Positions 43,601 to 52,508 of a stretch of DNA of 64,000 nucleotides are shown here, one piece after another. Location: positions 310,001 to 374,000 of the forward strand of contig NZ_KB899664.1 in NCBI RefSeq assembly GCF_000378385.1. The letters are read 5' to 3'. A program made the translations under genes and the position numbers. Numbering within the stretch: position 1 is the stretch's first letter; each line of letters begins with the position of its first letter. This stretch comes from Paenibacillus daejeonensis DSM 15491. GTDB lineage: Bacteria; Bacillota; Bacilli; Paenibacillales; Paenibacillaceae. A model generated the notes under the pieces. The model was not told the DNA's origin. It did no database searches and saw nothing but the letters and a program-made list of their open reading frames with translations.

Positions 43601-44993
43601 CCGTGCCTACCTGGAGAGAGACATCCTGGTAGGCCGTAATGAGGACAGCTATGAGGTCCGCTTTACAATGCCCGCTGAGGTGACGGACCGTCAGGCCGTG
43701 CTGCATTTCCATCTGGGCGGTCAGGCTGGAGCTGTAGAGCTGGACGATATCACCTTAATTCGTACAAGCGACCGCAATATCGACTATTCCGGCATCGATT
43801 TTTTCCCGCTTCGTAATGGCGGATTTAACGCAGGGTTTGCTTCGTGGGACCCGTTCACAGAGGGTGGCGCGGCCAGCTTCGAGGCGGCCGGGGGCGAGGC
43901 GGAGATTGCCATTGCAGCCAAGGGGCCCAACCCCTGGAGTGTCATGCTAAGCCAGGGCGGGCTGAAGCTGAGCAAAGGCTTTGAATACCGGCTGGCCTTT
44001 GATGTGCGGTCGTCGGAGGCCCGGGACATGGAGGCAGTGGTGGAGAATGCGTCGTACACCCGACATTTTCAAACGCACAGCATCGCGGTCTCCCCGCAGG
44101 TCCGCCGTTATGAGTATAGCTTCAAGATGAATGCCGACGAGACGGTCGCGTTGAAGTTTCTTCTGGGGAATACATCTACAAGTCCTGCGGGTTCACATAC
44201 GGTATACATTGATAATGTTGTGCTGGAGCTCAAAGACCCGCCGGTTAAGCGGGCGCCTGAACTGCAGGCGGCACCGGAGATGCGGGTTGGTCAAGCGGCT
44301 GTGTTGCGATATGTAGAGGATGAAGCCTGGCGCTCGGCGGTGACGGCTGTCAGCGTTGACGGGTCGCGGGTCGCAGATACGGACTATAGGCTGGAGCCCG
44401 GACAGCTCCACCTGGCAGCCTCCCTGTTCCCGGCGGCGAAGAGTTACATCGTGACGGTGGAGGCCCAAGGCTATGCGCCGGCGGTTGTCAGCCAGCCCTA
44501 TTACGCAGCGGATGGCAATCTCCTGATGAACGGCAGCTTCACTGCCGGGCAGGCCAACTGGGACTATTGGGTGGGCGAGGGGGGCGTTTCTGCGCTATCC
44601 ATTGCGGGGGAGGAGGCCGCGATCGACATCACCAACCATGGGGGCATTCATTCCCAGTGGGGCGTGCCGCTCAGTTGGTCGACCCAGCTCTCGCAGAGCG
44701 GCATTCAATTGGCGGCGGGACGAACCTATGAGCTGAGCTTCCGGGCCCGAAGCACCATCGAGCGGCCGATTGAGGTCGAGTTGGGCGGACTGCCGGGGCA
44801 ACCCAAGCACGTCATGCAGGTGAATAAGGAAGCGGGCGTCTATACCGAGCGATTCAGCACCGCAGGAGCCGTTCAGTTGAAGCTTCTGTTTCTACTGGGT
44901 AATGTGGTGCATGGCGGACAGACGACCCCTGATGCAGCGCATACCGTCTACCTTGACGATATTGTAATCCGTGAAGTGGATCAACAGCCGTAA
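40683..44993 (+). CDS. SLH-anchored endo-1,3-beta-glucanase (laminarinase): 3 SLH, GH16, 4 CBM
   Basis: 1436 residues. Signal peptide (about 1-29), three SLH repeats (LEGYPDGSFRPQQSLTRAEF, LAEGYPDGTFQPSRSVTRQE, LLGYPDGSFRPQEPLTRA) that anchor it to the cell wall, a beta-rich spacer, a Pro/Asn linker, and GH16 at about 416-672 with the catalytic ASSGEIDIMEARG. Four CBM4_9-type modules follow (about 700-870, 876-1030, 1040-1180, 1277-1434); between the third and fourth lies a DUF1533-like domain. The plan matches Paenibacillus LamA-type laminarinases. It degrades beta-1,3-glucan at the cell surface. GGAGGAGGGG precedes the ATG. The importer and YesMN genes downstream may handle the products (inference). 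Confidence 0.92.
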   Translation: MLKRGLCFMIAAVMLVSGLLPASRQAVAASAQTAGDWQGHWAQEEIGRWLDSGLLEGYPDGSFRPQQSLTRAEFAVVLTRLFGLRAEAAPVFADIKPGEWHAEAIDALTRAGLAEGYPDGTFQPSRSVTRQEAAVLLYRAFLFKEEDAPTGGTSSYKDQEAIGSFASEAVRQLGGRGVLLGYPDGSFRPQEPLTRASAAAMLHRLTGSWMHSADDMAQGRIQGHVLVAAGNTKVEDANVEGNVYVTAGSASGDLSIIRTIVEGMIHFQGAQDILLKDTVARAAVIHRSGTAIKAEGTTKMGHIRFAAGGSWDHSGADTGGAVQIMTSESVQLKGNYESVTITASSNVRIEGAVDAIRVDSSMAYVNGVELKRGQTYTLSNGQLVEAGEAAPPPTPPATGPVIPGPNPNPNNPGEPQLWTLVWSDEFDGSGERLNEHGVDLGKWGFQNGTGSQYGLDGWGNNEQQYYTEDNVRVQDGRLVIEARNDGRGGKPYTSGRLYTAPTFSKAYGKFEARIKMPTGQGFWPAFWMMPQDSEYGVWASSGEIDIMEARGRQPDHVGGTIHYGGVWPGNKYMGREYYFPQGQSIAEYHTYALEWEPGELRWYVDGQLYSTLNNWDSQGQDQPTRYAYPAPFDKPFYMILNLAVGGTYDGNREPEPSMFPAQMEVDYVRVYELTGRPYREAVQPIVDKEELPPGAKLPVDGNYIYDSGYDRPITTVTKDSDTLHPQDWNFVALDTFGGRGSVAIEETGGSRFARVDIAEGGSQVHSVQLIQHLTLTKGRYYRVSYDAKAASDRTLTVKLGGGAERGYAAYSDSKTIQLHSDVASHTFAFQMLADSDARARLEFNMGTNASSVWIGHVKVEEIEGIPLDEDGEKPPLADGNHVYNGSFNLGEMHRMTYWHFDVQPDAVATARVDSRENRLRVTVAGGGAALSAVALTQRGIELLRGEDYTLSFQAKAAEADRTVGVSLGSSDGTRAYLERDILVGRNEDSYEVRFTMPAEVTDRQAVLHFHLGGQAGAVELDDITLIRTSDRNIDYSGIDFFPLRNGGFNAGFASWDPFTEGGAASFEAAGGEAEIAIAAKGPNPWSVMLSQGGLKLSKGFEYRLAFDVRSSEARDMEAVVENASYTRHFQTHSIAVSPQVRRYEYSFKMNADETVALKFLLGNTSTSPAGSHTVYIDNVVLELKDPPVKRAPELQAAPEMRVGQAAVLRYVEDEAWRSAVTAVSVDGSRVADTDYRLEPGQLHLAASLFPAAKSYIVTVEAQGYAPAVVSQPYYAADGNLLMNGSFTAGQANWDYWVGEGGVSALSIAGEEAAIDITNHGGIHSQWGVPLSWSTQLSQSGIQLAAGRTYELSFRARSTIERPIEVELGGLPGQPKHVMQVNKEAGVYTERFSTAGAVQLKLLFLLGNVVHGGQTTPDAAHTVYLDDIVIREVDQQP

Positions 44994-45012
44994 GGAGACA
45001 CAACTAGCTCAA

Positions 45013-45048
45013 TAGCCGCCCCCCGGGACCATCCCGGGGGGCGGCTTG
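45013..45048. terminator. Bidirectional terminator, laminarinase / response regulator
   Basis: AGCCGCCCCCCGGGA / TCCCGGGGGGCGGCT with a 3-nt loop; very stable, between convergent genes. Confidence 0.85.
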
Positions 45049-45086
45049 CGTGGAGGACCTCTGTCAGTTGGGACGTGACGGCGCTG

Positions 45087-46700
45087 CTATTGCAGCTTCT
45101 CCCGGTACTCCTGTGGTGTCAGCCCGTATTTTTCCTTGAACACTTTAATGAAATAGCTAGTTTTTAAGTAGCCTAAGCCGGCCGCAATTTCGTAGATTTT
45201 CTGATGTGTTGTCGTCAGCTGTCTGGCGGCCTGCTCCATTTTGAGACGGAACAAATAATCACTGATCCCTTCGCCGGTTTCCAGCTTATAGATTTTCGAC
45301 AGGTAGGAAGGATTGAGGTAGACATGAGCGGCAATCGATTGCAGGGAAGCCTCCCCGAGATGGGCAAGAATGTATTGTTGGGCCTGCCGAACGGTCGACG
45401 AGCGGGTATCGATGGTTTCCAGCTCGACGGCCTGCCGGAATTTGCCGATCATTGCCGTCGTCCAATCCCGCAGCTGCGCAATGGTATGGAATTGCGGACT
45501 GCCGACCAGGTGCTGGTAGTTGTCGCCGAGCAGCTCGCTCATCCACCGCTTGCTCTTGTGAATCGATCGGGTGAGCGAGCTGGCGATCGTATAATAGGTT
45601 TCAAGAATATGCTCGTGTGAATGGCCCCATTGCTGCTCCAGCTCCTCAAATACGTCATCCAGCTTGCGCTCCAACTGCTCCCATTGTCCCGCCTCCAGCA
45701 GATGATTCAGCGTCGGCGGATCATAGAGCAGCGAGAGCGAGCTCGCCTGGACAGGGGCATGCTCTTCCCCCAGTGATAGCAACAGCTCCCGTTCGAAGCC
45801 AATGTGCTGGCGGAACTGGACCACGGAATCGCTGTGCACCTGGGCCATATCGGTGGCCAGCACACCCCAGTGACTGAGCAGAATGGACACGGTCCCCTTC
45901 AGGTAGAGTTTGACGGCATGCTGGAGCTGAGCGGCCATCTGCTCCGCCAGCTCATTGCGAACCCCGGCAGTATCCACGGTTTTTAGCGTAAGAATAGCGA
46001 CCAGATAGTTGTATTCATCCTTCGTCTTCCACAAGTGATATTGCTCAGCGAAGATTTCCTCCGCGATGTTCGCTACCGCGAATTCCATCAGTCCAATATC
46101 TTGGCCACCGTAACGGTCCAGTCCCTCCTCCAGCCGAATCAGCATGAGCCGGAAAGGCTGATCCGGGCACAGGGGCAGCTCCAGCAGGGTCAGCCTGGCC
46201 GCCAGCTCTTCCTCCGGGATGCGGCGTCCCTGCATCAATTCAGTGAGCAGTGCAGCCTGCAGCACCGAGAGATTAAGCTGAACCGACTGCATGATGTTCT
46301 GATGTGAGGAGATGGTGCTCCATTGCTCCTCCAGCGCGCGCACCGCCTTGGCTGCTGCCTGCAGCACCTCCTCGTCGCTGGCAGGCTTGAGCAAATAATC
46401 CACCGCCTGGTGCTGGAGCGCTTCCTTCGCATAAGCGAAGTCGTCGTAGCCGGTCAGCACGATACACTTGATGTGTTTCCAGGAAACCCGCAGCTGCTCC
46501 AGCAGCTCCAAGCCCGACATGCCAGGCATACGGATGTCCGTAATGACAAGATCTATGGGGCGGTCGGATACGATGTCCAGCGCTTCCCTGGCAGAGAAGG
46601 CTTTGTGAACCGTACCCACGCCTACGGTGGACCAGGGGAGCATGGTAGCCAGATCCTCCACCAGATCGGGCTGATCATCGACAATCAATAAGGTATGCAT
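45087..46700 (-). CDS. Response regulator, YesN-type (REC plus AraC HTH)
   Basis: 537 residues. N-terminal receiver (TLLIVDDQPDLVEDL, phospho-Asp in LVITDIRMPGMSG, the Lys of YLLKPASD), a long middle region, and a C-terminal AraC-type DNA-binding domain (IAAHVYLNPSYLSKIYKLETGEGISDYL; IAAGLGYLKTSYFIKVFKEKYGLTPQEYR). It pairs with the sensor kinase 43 bp upstream and most likely activates the divergent sugar importer. The start at 46700 follows AAAGGAAGG by 8 nt; the frame's ATG at 46766 overlaps the kinase gene and lacks a site. Confidence 0.9.
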   Translation of the reverse strand: MHTLLIVDDQPDLVEDLATMLPWSTVGVGTVHKAFSAREALDIVSDRPIDLVITDIRMPGMSGLELLEQLRVSWKHIKCIVLTGYDDFAYAKEALQHQAVDYLLKPASDEEVLQAAAKAVRALEEQWSTISSHQNIMQSVQLNLSVLQAALLTELMQGRRIPEEELAARLTLLELPLCPDQPFRLMLIRLEEGLDRYGGQDIGLMEFAVANIAEEIFAEQYHLWKTKDEYNYLVAILTLKTVDTAGVRNELAEQMAAQLQHAVKLYLKGTVSILLSHWGVLATDMAQVHSDSVVQFRQHIGFERELLLSLGEEHAPVQASSLSLLYDPPTLNHLLEAGQWEQLERKLDDVFEELEQQWGHSHEHILETYYTIASSLTRSIHKSKRWMSELLGDNYQHLVGSPQFHTIAQLRDWTTAMIGKFRQAVELETIDTRSSTVRQAQQYILAHLGEASLQSIAAHVYLNPSYLSKIYKLETGEGISDYLFRLKMEQAARQLTTTHQKIYEIAAGLGYLKTSYFIKVFKEKYGLTPQEYREKLQ

Positions 46701-46743
46701 ATTAGACGCCTTCCTTTCCTCAACCGAACGTGTAAGGCCTGTA

Positions 46744-48492
46744 TCAATTATAATCCGCCCCTTCATCAGTGGCCGCCTCCGGCCATCGGATCTGTACAGT
46801 CAATCCGCCCTCTGTTCGCCGTCGGAAGGACAGGGCGGCCGCCTCGCCGAACTGCAGCGTCAGCCGCTGACGGATGTTCCAGAGCGCGCAGCCGGTCTGC
46901 TCATTGGGAGGCTGTGTCAGATCCAGACGCAGCCTGGAGAGCTGCTCCTCGGTCATGCCGGCCCCGTTATCCGTGACCTCCAGAACATAGTAGCCGTCCC
47001 GTTGTTCCCCTGAAATCTCCAGACGGCCGTCGCCCTCCAGCCGCTCCAGGCCATGGACAATTGCATTCTCAGCGAGCGGTTGCAGGAGCAAGCGGGGCAC
47101 CTCTAGGTCCAGCATGGATTCGGGCACGCGGATCTCGTATGTGAGATGGGCCAGCTGCATGGCCTGAATCTCAAGATAGCTCTCAATTAACTGGAGCTCT
47201 TCCCGCAGCGGAGCTGCCGATTTCTCGACCCGGGTGGTGTAGCGGTAATATTTGCTCAGATGCATGGCCAGATCCATGACGGATTCCCGTTTGCCCAGGC
47301 GCGTCATACTGCGGATCAGAGCAAAGCAGTTATACAGAAAGTGCGGGTTAATCTGCGACTGCAGCTGCTTCAGGTTGGCTTCACGGGTCCGGATCTGCTC
47401 GGCATACACGTTATGAATTAACTGGTCAATGTCTCCGGCCATCGCATTGAAGCGCTCGAACAGGAAGCCAAATTCATTGTGCGGTCTTGCCTTGATTCGC
47501 ACGGAATAATCACCAGCGCGCAGCTTCTGCACACCGCGGATGAGCTGGTGAATCGGCCGCTGGACATGGCGGTACAGCAGATAACTGGCGAGAATGCCCA
47601 TGACAAGCAGGAGACCGACCGAGCCATAGAACAGGTTGCGCGATTGCGTGATTGGCTGCAGCATCTCCTGCAAGGGCACGTAATCGACCAGATGCCATCC
47701 CAGCGATTCAATCGGCATGACATGGACCAGATACTGCTTGCCGCCCAGTATAACGCGGCTCCGGTCAAAGCTGACCGGTGTAAGCCCGGCCATCTGCACG
47801 GAAAGCTCCTTCATCATTTCCGTGTCGGCTGTCCGGTTCATAATCATGCCATCCTCCGAACTGTACAAGAACGGATCGCCTTTGCCGCCCAGCTTGAAAT
47901 TATCCAGCTCCTTGATCAGGTATTCCCGGGGAAACGAGACCTCTACAATAATCCCTGCTTGCTGCGGATTAACGATGCGGCTGGCGGGCTTGACAATATG
48001 CCGGACGAACCGCTGTTGGCTATGCTTGTCAATCGTCATCTCCTTGTACTTCCAGGAGGGAGTCAAGATGCGCTGGAGCTCTACGGGATCATAGGTGCTG
48101 CGGGGATTGGTGGAGACAATCTCGCCGAGCTCCGGTGCAATAATGCTGTATTGCGTATCCCACCGCTCCGCAACGTTCAGCAGCCGGAGCCGCTCCAGGA
48201 TCCGGGATTTTTCTTCATTGCGTTCGTACGCATTGTCTTCCAAATAAAGATGCTGCAGCCCCTGAATATGAATATCCTCACTGAGCAGAAAGGCCATGGT
48301 CGACAGATTTTCAATGCTGGAATTGAACTCATGGGCGAGATAGGCCATATCTTTTTGCTTCAGCGACTGAATCTCTTGCTCCAGTACGGAAACGCTTACA
48401 CGATTAGAAAGACTGTATAAGAGCAGAATCGGAATCAAGAGCAGGATAACCATAATAATGACCTTGGCAAAAATATTCAACCGCATCAGCAT
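46744..48492 (-). CDS. Sensor histidine kinase, YesM-type
   Basis: 582 residues. Two membrane helices (about 8-28 and 285-305) bracket an extracellular sensor of about 250 residues (Cache-like). A HAMP domain, the His_kinase domain with the phospho-accepting QINPHFLYNCF, and HATPase_c (LLLQPLAENAIVHGL, VTDNGAGM) follow. Such kinases detect an oligosaccharide or its binding protein and signal to a YesN regulator. It is divergent from the second sugar importer (166 bp). The ATG at 48492 follows AAAGGGG; the Met at codon 3 is an alternative. Confidence 0.9.
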   Translation of the reverse strand: MLMRLNIFAKVIIMVILLLIPILLLYSLSNRVSVSVLEQEIQSLKQKDMAYLAHEFNSSIENLSTMAFLLSEDIHIQGLQHLYLEDNAYERNEEKSRILERLRLLNVAERWDTQYSIIAPELGEIVSTNPRSTYDPVELQRILTPSWKYKEMTIDKHSQQRFVRHIVKPASRIVNPQQAGIIVEVSFPREYLIKELDNFKLGGKGDPFLYSSEDGMIMNRTADTEMMKELSVQMAGLTPVSFDRSRVILGGKQYLVHVMPIESLGWHLVDYVPLQEMLQPITQSRNLFYGSVGLLLVMGILASYLLYRHVQRPIHQLIRGVQKLRAGDYSVRIKARPHNEFGFLFERFNAMAGDIDQLIHNVYAEQIRTREANLKQLQSQINPHFLYNCFALIRSMTRLGKRESVMDLAMHLSKYYRYTTRVEKSAAPLREELQLIESYLEIQAMQLAHLTYEIRVPESMLDLEVPRLLLQPLAENAIVHGLERLEGDGRLEISGEQRDGYYVLEVTDNGAGMTEEQLSRLRLDLTQPPNEQTGCALWNIRQRLTLQFGEAAALSFRRRTEGGLTVQIRWPEAATDEGADYN

Positions 48493-48658
48493 GCCGTCGT
48501 ACCCCTTTCAATGTCTGCGGGCCCAAGTGATCCATCAACAAAATGGCATCGTTCCAAAAAACCTGGTCTGTGAGCTTTGAAATCCCATTGATACAATTAA
48601 TATACAGAAAGTGGAGGAAAGTCAACGATAAATGTCTGCATGTAAAGGAGCCGGTTCC

Positions 48659-49633
48659 ATGAAAAGTACCGTCAAGTCTGCGCCCCCGGCGCCTGTTGCT
48701 ACCTCGCCCGCTCGTATCCCGCGAAGCAGCGTCCGCAAGCCTCGCGAGCGCTGGAGTCTGACCTGGCCGTTGCATCTGATGCTGCTGCCCGCGGTTCTGG
48801 TCACGATTCTCTTCGCTTATGTGCCGATGGGAGGGCTGGCGATGGCCTTCCAGGATTTCAAGCCGTATGACGGCATCTTCGGCTCGCCGTTTGTCGGTCT
48901 GGAGCATTTCCGCTTCATGTTCGAATACCCGGACAGCAAACAGGTCATTCTCAACACGCTGATCATTGCAGGACTCAAAATCGTCTTTGGTCTGCTGGTG
49001 CCGTTTGCATTTGCCATCCTGCTCAATGAAATCCGGATGATTTTCTTCAAGCGGGTCGTGCAGACGCTAGTCTATCTGCCGCACTTCATCTCCTGGGTGA
49101 TCTTGGGCGCCATTCTGACCGACATGCTCTCGAGCGAAGGCATCGTCAACCAGACCCTGTCCGCCATCGGACTGCAGCCGGTGTTTTGGCTGGGGGACGG
49201 CAACTGGTTTCGCTTCACGGTAGTCGTCAGCGACATCTGGCAGAACTTCGGCTTCAACACCATTGTGTTTCTGGCGGCGCTGGCGGGTGTTAATCCCTCG
49301 CTGTATGAGGCAGCCGAGGTCGATGGAGCGAGCCGCTGGCGGCAGACGCTGCATATCACTATGCCCGCCATGATCCCCATCGCCGTAGTGGTCGGTACCC
49401 TGTCGCTAGGTAACATTCTTAACGCAGGCTTTGATCAGATCTTTAACTTGTATAATCCGCTAGTGTACGACAAGGGCGACATTATCGACACCTTTGTCTA
49501 TCGAACCGCCATTCTGAACGGCCAGTACAGCTTCGGTACGGCGGTTGGCATGTTCAAATCGATGGTCGGTCTCATCCTGATCGTCATCTCGTACCGGCTA
49601 GCAGCCAAATACGCCGGCTACAGGATCTTCTAA
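48659..49633 (+). CDS. Sugar ABC transporter permease (LplB-like), second importer
   Basis: 324 residues, six membrane helices; the EAA loop is LYEAAEVDGASRWRQTLHITMP. A Pro/Lys/Arg-rich N-terminal tail lies in the cytoplasm. The ATG at 48659 is preferred over that at 48632, because AAAGGAG lies exactly 8 nt before it while the other is 13 nt from its site. First gene of an importer operon divergent from YesMN; no ATPase gene is present. Confidence 0.9.
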   Translation: MKSTVKSAPPAPVATSPARIPRSSVRKPRERWSLTWPLHLMLLPAVLVTILFAYVPMGGLAMAFQDFKPYDGIFGSPFVGLEHFRFMFEYPDSKQVILNTLIIAGLKIVFGLLVPFAFAILLNEIRMIFFKRVVQTLVYLPHFISWVILGAILTDMLSSEGIVNQTLSAIGLQPVFWLGDGNWFRFTVVVSDIWQNFGFNTIVFLAALAGVNPSLYEAAEVDGASRWRQTLHITMPAMIPIAVVVGTLSLGNILNAGFDQIFNLYNPLVYDKGDIIDTFVYRTAILNGQYSFGTAVGMFKSMVGLILIVISYRLAAKYAGYRIF

Positions 49634-49665
49634 TTTGAACTTGTACTAAAGGGAGTGAACAGCAG

Positions 49666-50544
49666 ATGTATCACAAAACACCAGGCTACAAAACGTTCAG
49701 CGTTTTCAACTATCTTCTGCTGACGTTGATCTGCATCTCCTGCATCCTGCCGCTGATTCACATCCTTGCGGTCAGCTTCAGTGGAAGTGCGCCAGCCAAT
49801 TCCAATCTTGTCGGGCTGCTGCCGATTGACTTCAACACAGAAGCGTATGCCAAGACGCTCCATAACAGCAACTTCCACCGGGCCTTGTTCGTCGGGGTGC
49901 AGCGAACGGTTCTCGGAACGGTTATTGGGATGCTGCTGATCGTGCTGGCTGCCTATGCCATCTCCAAGGATGCGCACGGGTTTCGGAGCCGTACCATATA
50001 CACTTGGTTTTTTCTCTTCACCATGCTTTTCAGCGGGGGCATCGTGCCGAGCTACATGCTGATTCGCAACCTGGATTTAATGAACACAATTTGGGCGCTG
50101 GTACTGCCGGTGGCGGTCAATGTGTTCAATATGGTCCTGATGATGAACTTCTTCCGCGCTGTGCCCCGGGAGCTGGAGGAGGCATCGCTGATGGACGGGG
50201 CTGGACATTTTCGCACCCTGTGGAGTGTCTATCTGCCAATTTCACTGCCGGCGCTGGCCACCATCTCGCTGTTCACCATGGTGTTCCATTGGAATTCGTG
50301 GTTTGATGGTTTGTTGTACATGACGGATTATCGCAATTATCCGCTCTCGACCTTCTTGCAGACAGTCATCGTGCAGCAGGACTTCAATCAGATCAATGTG
50401 GATGTTAACGAGATGAAGAATCTGTCCCAGCGCACCGTCAAAGCGGCACAGATTTTCATTGGGACCCTGCCCATTTTGCTGGTTTATCCGTTTTTGCAGA
50501 AATATTTTGTGAAGGGCATTATACTCGGGGCAGTCAAGGAATAG
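49666..50544 (+). CDS. Sugar ABC transporter permease (LplC-like), second importer
   Basis: 292 residues, six membrane helices, EAA loop ELEEASLMDGAGHFRTLWSVYLPISLP, and the C-terminal YFVKGIILGAVKE typical of the group. Partner of the preceding permease. GGGAGTG lies before the ATG. Confidence 0.9.
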   Translation: MYHKTPGYKTFSVFNYLLLTLICISCILPLIHILAVSFSGSAPANSNLVGLLPIDFNTEAYAKTLHNSNFHRALFVGVQRTVLGTVIGMLLIVLAAYAISKDAHGFRSRTIYTWFFLFTMLFSGGIVPSYMLIRNLDLMNTIWALVLPVAVNVFNMVLMMNFFRAVPRELEEASLMDGAGHFRTLWSVYLPISLPALATISLFTMVFHWNSWFDGLLYMTDYRNYPLSTFLQTVIVQQDFNQINVDVNEMKNLSQRTVKAAQIFIGTLPILLVYPFLQKYFVKGIILGAVKE

Positions 50545-50698
50545 CAGCTGGTATAAATTAGGGTATATAGTCAAACAAACAGGCATGTCGGAAGCACGGT
50601 ATATCAAGCTATAGTGAAAGCATAACCAGAGCGCGGAAGGCGAGCAGGGTGACAAGGCGCGTCCGCAGCAGCTGTAAACTAGGAATGGGGGATGGAAG

Positions 50699-52456
50699 AT
50701 GAAACGACAGGTAGCGCTTGTGCTGGTTCTGATGCTGGTATTCCTTGCAGCCTGCAGCAACAACGGGGGCAACAGTACGGAAGGGACTGGCGGGGAGGGT
50801 CAAGGGCAGGGGACACAGACGGAAGATCCGGGTTCAAACAAGGAGGAAGCAACTGCCAATGGCTTCAAGGATGGCAAATATGATCCGCCTATTAGCCTGA
50901 CGACGGTGGTAGGACTGGATCAGAATGCAGCGGTGTTCAAAAAAGGCGAAAGCATGGAGGACAACGTTCACACCCGCCTCGTCAAGGAACGGCTGGGCAT
51001 TGATCTCAAGTACGATTGGGTGGTGACCAATACCAACGATGCGTACAAAACCAAGCTGCGGCTGATGCTCTCCTCGGGTGAGAAGATGCCGGACGTGGTC
51101 CGGTACCGCGGCGACATGGAGACGGTCAACCTGCTGCTGGACTCCGGGCAGTTTATGGCAGTCGACGAGCTGATCGAGCAGTATGCTGGTGACTTGTATA
51201 AGGAAGGGCTGGAACTCGATCCGACAATCTGGTACCCCATTACCCGTGATGGCAAAAAAATGGCCCTGCCGATTCTCGATTACGCCTATAATGGCAACCA
51301 GACGATGTTTATCCGCGAAGACTGGCTGCGCAAGCTGAATCTCGAAGCGCCGAAGACGCTCGATGAGCTGGAAGTGGTCATGGATGCCTTCGTGAATCAG
51401 GATCCCGACGGCAATGGCAAGAAGGATACCCTCGGTCTGGCCACTGGTTTTAAAAACGGCTTCAATACATGGATGACGGATATCGGTTTCGTGTTTGGTG
51501 CTTACGGCGCACTGCCTGGCAGTTGGAATCCCGGCGAAGATGGCACACTGGTGCACGGCTCCGTAGAACCAAAGGCGAAGGAAGCGCTGCTGCGGCTGCG
51601 GGATTGGATGAGCAAAGGGTACATCTCCCAGGATAGTGCCTTGAAGGATGAAGTGGGTGGTTCGGAGATGTTCACCAAAGGGCAGGCGGGCATCATGGTC
51701 GGTCCCAACTGGATACCGGCTTGGCCGCTCCCGGATCTGGAAGTCAATGTGCCGGAGGCTGAGTACAAAGCGTATCCGCTGCCAACCGGACCGGATGGTA
51801 TAGCAGGTGCAGCAGGTAACAATCCGCCGGTTAACGGCTATCTGTTCATTAACAAGAACGCCAAGCATCCCGAGGCTGTACTGCATTACTACAACTTCTT
51901 CTTCGACAATCTGGCCAATCCGGAGCCAGACAGCGAGTTCGCGTTGGGCTTTGCCGAAGGGTATGACTACGCTGTCCTGGATGATGGCACCGTCATACGC
52001 GACAACAATACTGCCAAGGAGCATGCGGAGCTGTTCCCGGATGTCGATCTGAACAATTCGCTGCCGAACCCATTCTTCTATACGCTCACTTATGAAGGCG
52101 CACGCATCCCGACACTATATGCGGACAGTATGGTTAAGGCTGCTGAGGGTGGCGAGCTGGTCACGCCATACGAGAAGATGGAGGTGGGCGGACGCAAGGA
52201 GCAGAACATTCATGCTATGAAGGTCATTATGGACCAGCTGGATGTGTATCACAAAAACTACTACATGGGTCCGCTGACAGATACCATGCAAAGCAAAAAT
52301 GAGCTGCTGAGCAAACTGGTCAATGAAGCGTACAATAAAATAATCTACAGCCAATCCCCGCCAGAGGAGTTCGACAAAATGTCGGACAGCTGGCACAAGT
52401 CAGGCGGCGAGCAGATTACAAAAGAAGTGAATGAATGGTACGAGGAAGTAAAATAA
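50699..52456 (+). CDS. Extracellular solute-binding lipoprotein, second importer
   Basis: 585 residues. Lipobox LAAC after a 19-residue signal peptide, then a Gly/Asn/Glu/Thr-rich linker of about 30 residues. The body is of the LplA group (MLSSGEKMPDVVRYRGDMETVNLLLDSGQFMAVDELIEQY). It includes DPDGNGKKDTLG, an EF-hand-like Ca-binding loop seen in many members. Ligand unknown; beta-1,3-glucan oligosaccharides are a guess from the nearby laminarinase. A strong terminator follows. Confidence 0.92.
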   Translation: MKRQVALVLVLMLVFLAACSNNGGNSTEGTGGEGQGQGTQTEDPGSNKEEATANGFKDGKYDPPISLTTVVGLDQNAAVFKKGESMEDNVHTRLVKERLGIDLKYDWVVTNTNDAYKTKLRLMLSSGEKMPDVVRYRGDMETVNLLLDSGQFMAVDELIEQYAGDLYKEGLELDPTIWYPITRDGKKMALPILDYAYNGNQTMFIREDWLRKLNLEAPKTLDELEVVMDAFVNQDPDGNGKKDTLGLATGFKNGFNTWMTDIGFVFGAYGALPGSWNPGEDGTLVHGSVEPKAKEALLRLRDWMSKGYISQDSALKDEVGGSEMFTKGQAGIMVGPNWIPAWPLPDLEVNVPEAEYKAYPLPTGPDGIAGAAGNNPPVNGYLFINKNAKHPEAVLHYYNFFFDNLANPEPDSEFALGFAEGYDYAVLDDGTVIRDNNTAKEHAELFPDVDLNNSLPNPFFYTLTYEGARIPTLYADSMVKAAEGGELVTPYEKMEVGGRKEQNIHAMKVIMDQLDVYHKNYYMGPLTDTMQSKNELLSKLVNEAYNKIIYSQSPPEEFDKMSDSWHKSGGEQITKEVNEWYEEVK

Positions 52457-52469
52457 GTTTGTAAACGAA

Positions 52470-52505
52470 CATCCCCCCTCCAGCTCAGGCCGGAGGGGGG
52501 ATGGT
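52470..52505. terminator. Bidirectional terminator, second importer / polysaccharide deacetylase
   Basis: CATCCCCCCTCC / GGAGGGGGGATG with a 10-nt loop; it ends 4 bp before the convergent deacetylase stop. Confidence 0.82.
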
Positions 52506-52508
52506 TGC

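Noticed and set aside
48388-48402. cre-like GGAAACGCTTACA in the YesM-type kinase
   Set aside because: It lies inside the coding region about 95 bp from the start and fits only 12 of 14 positions; likely chance.
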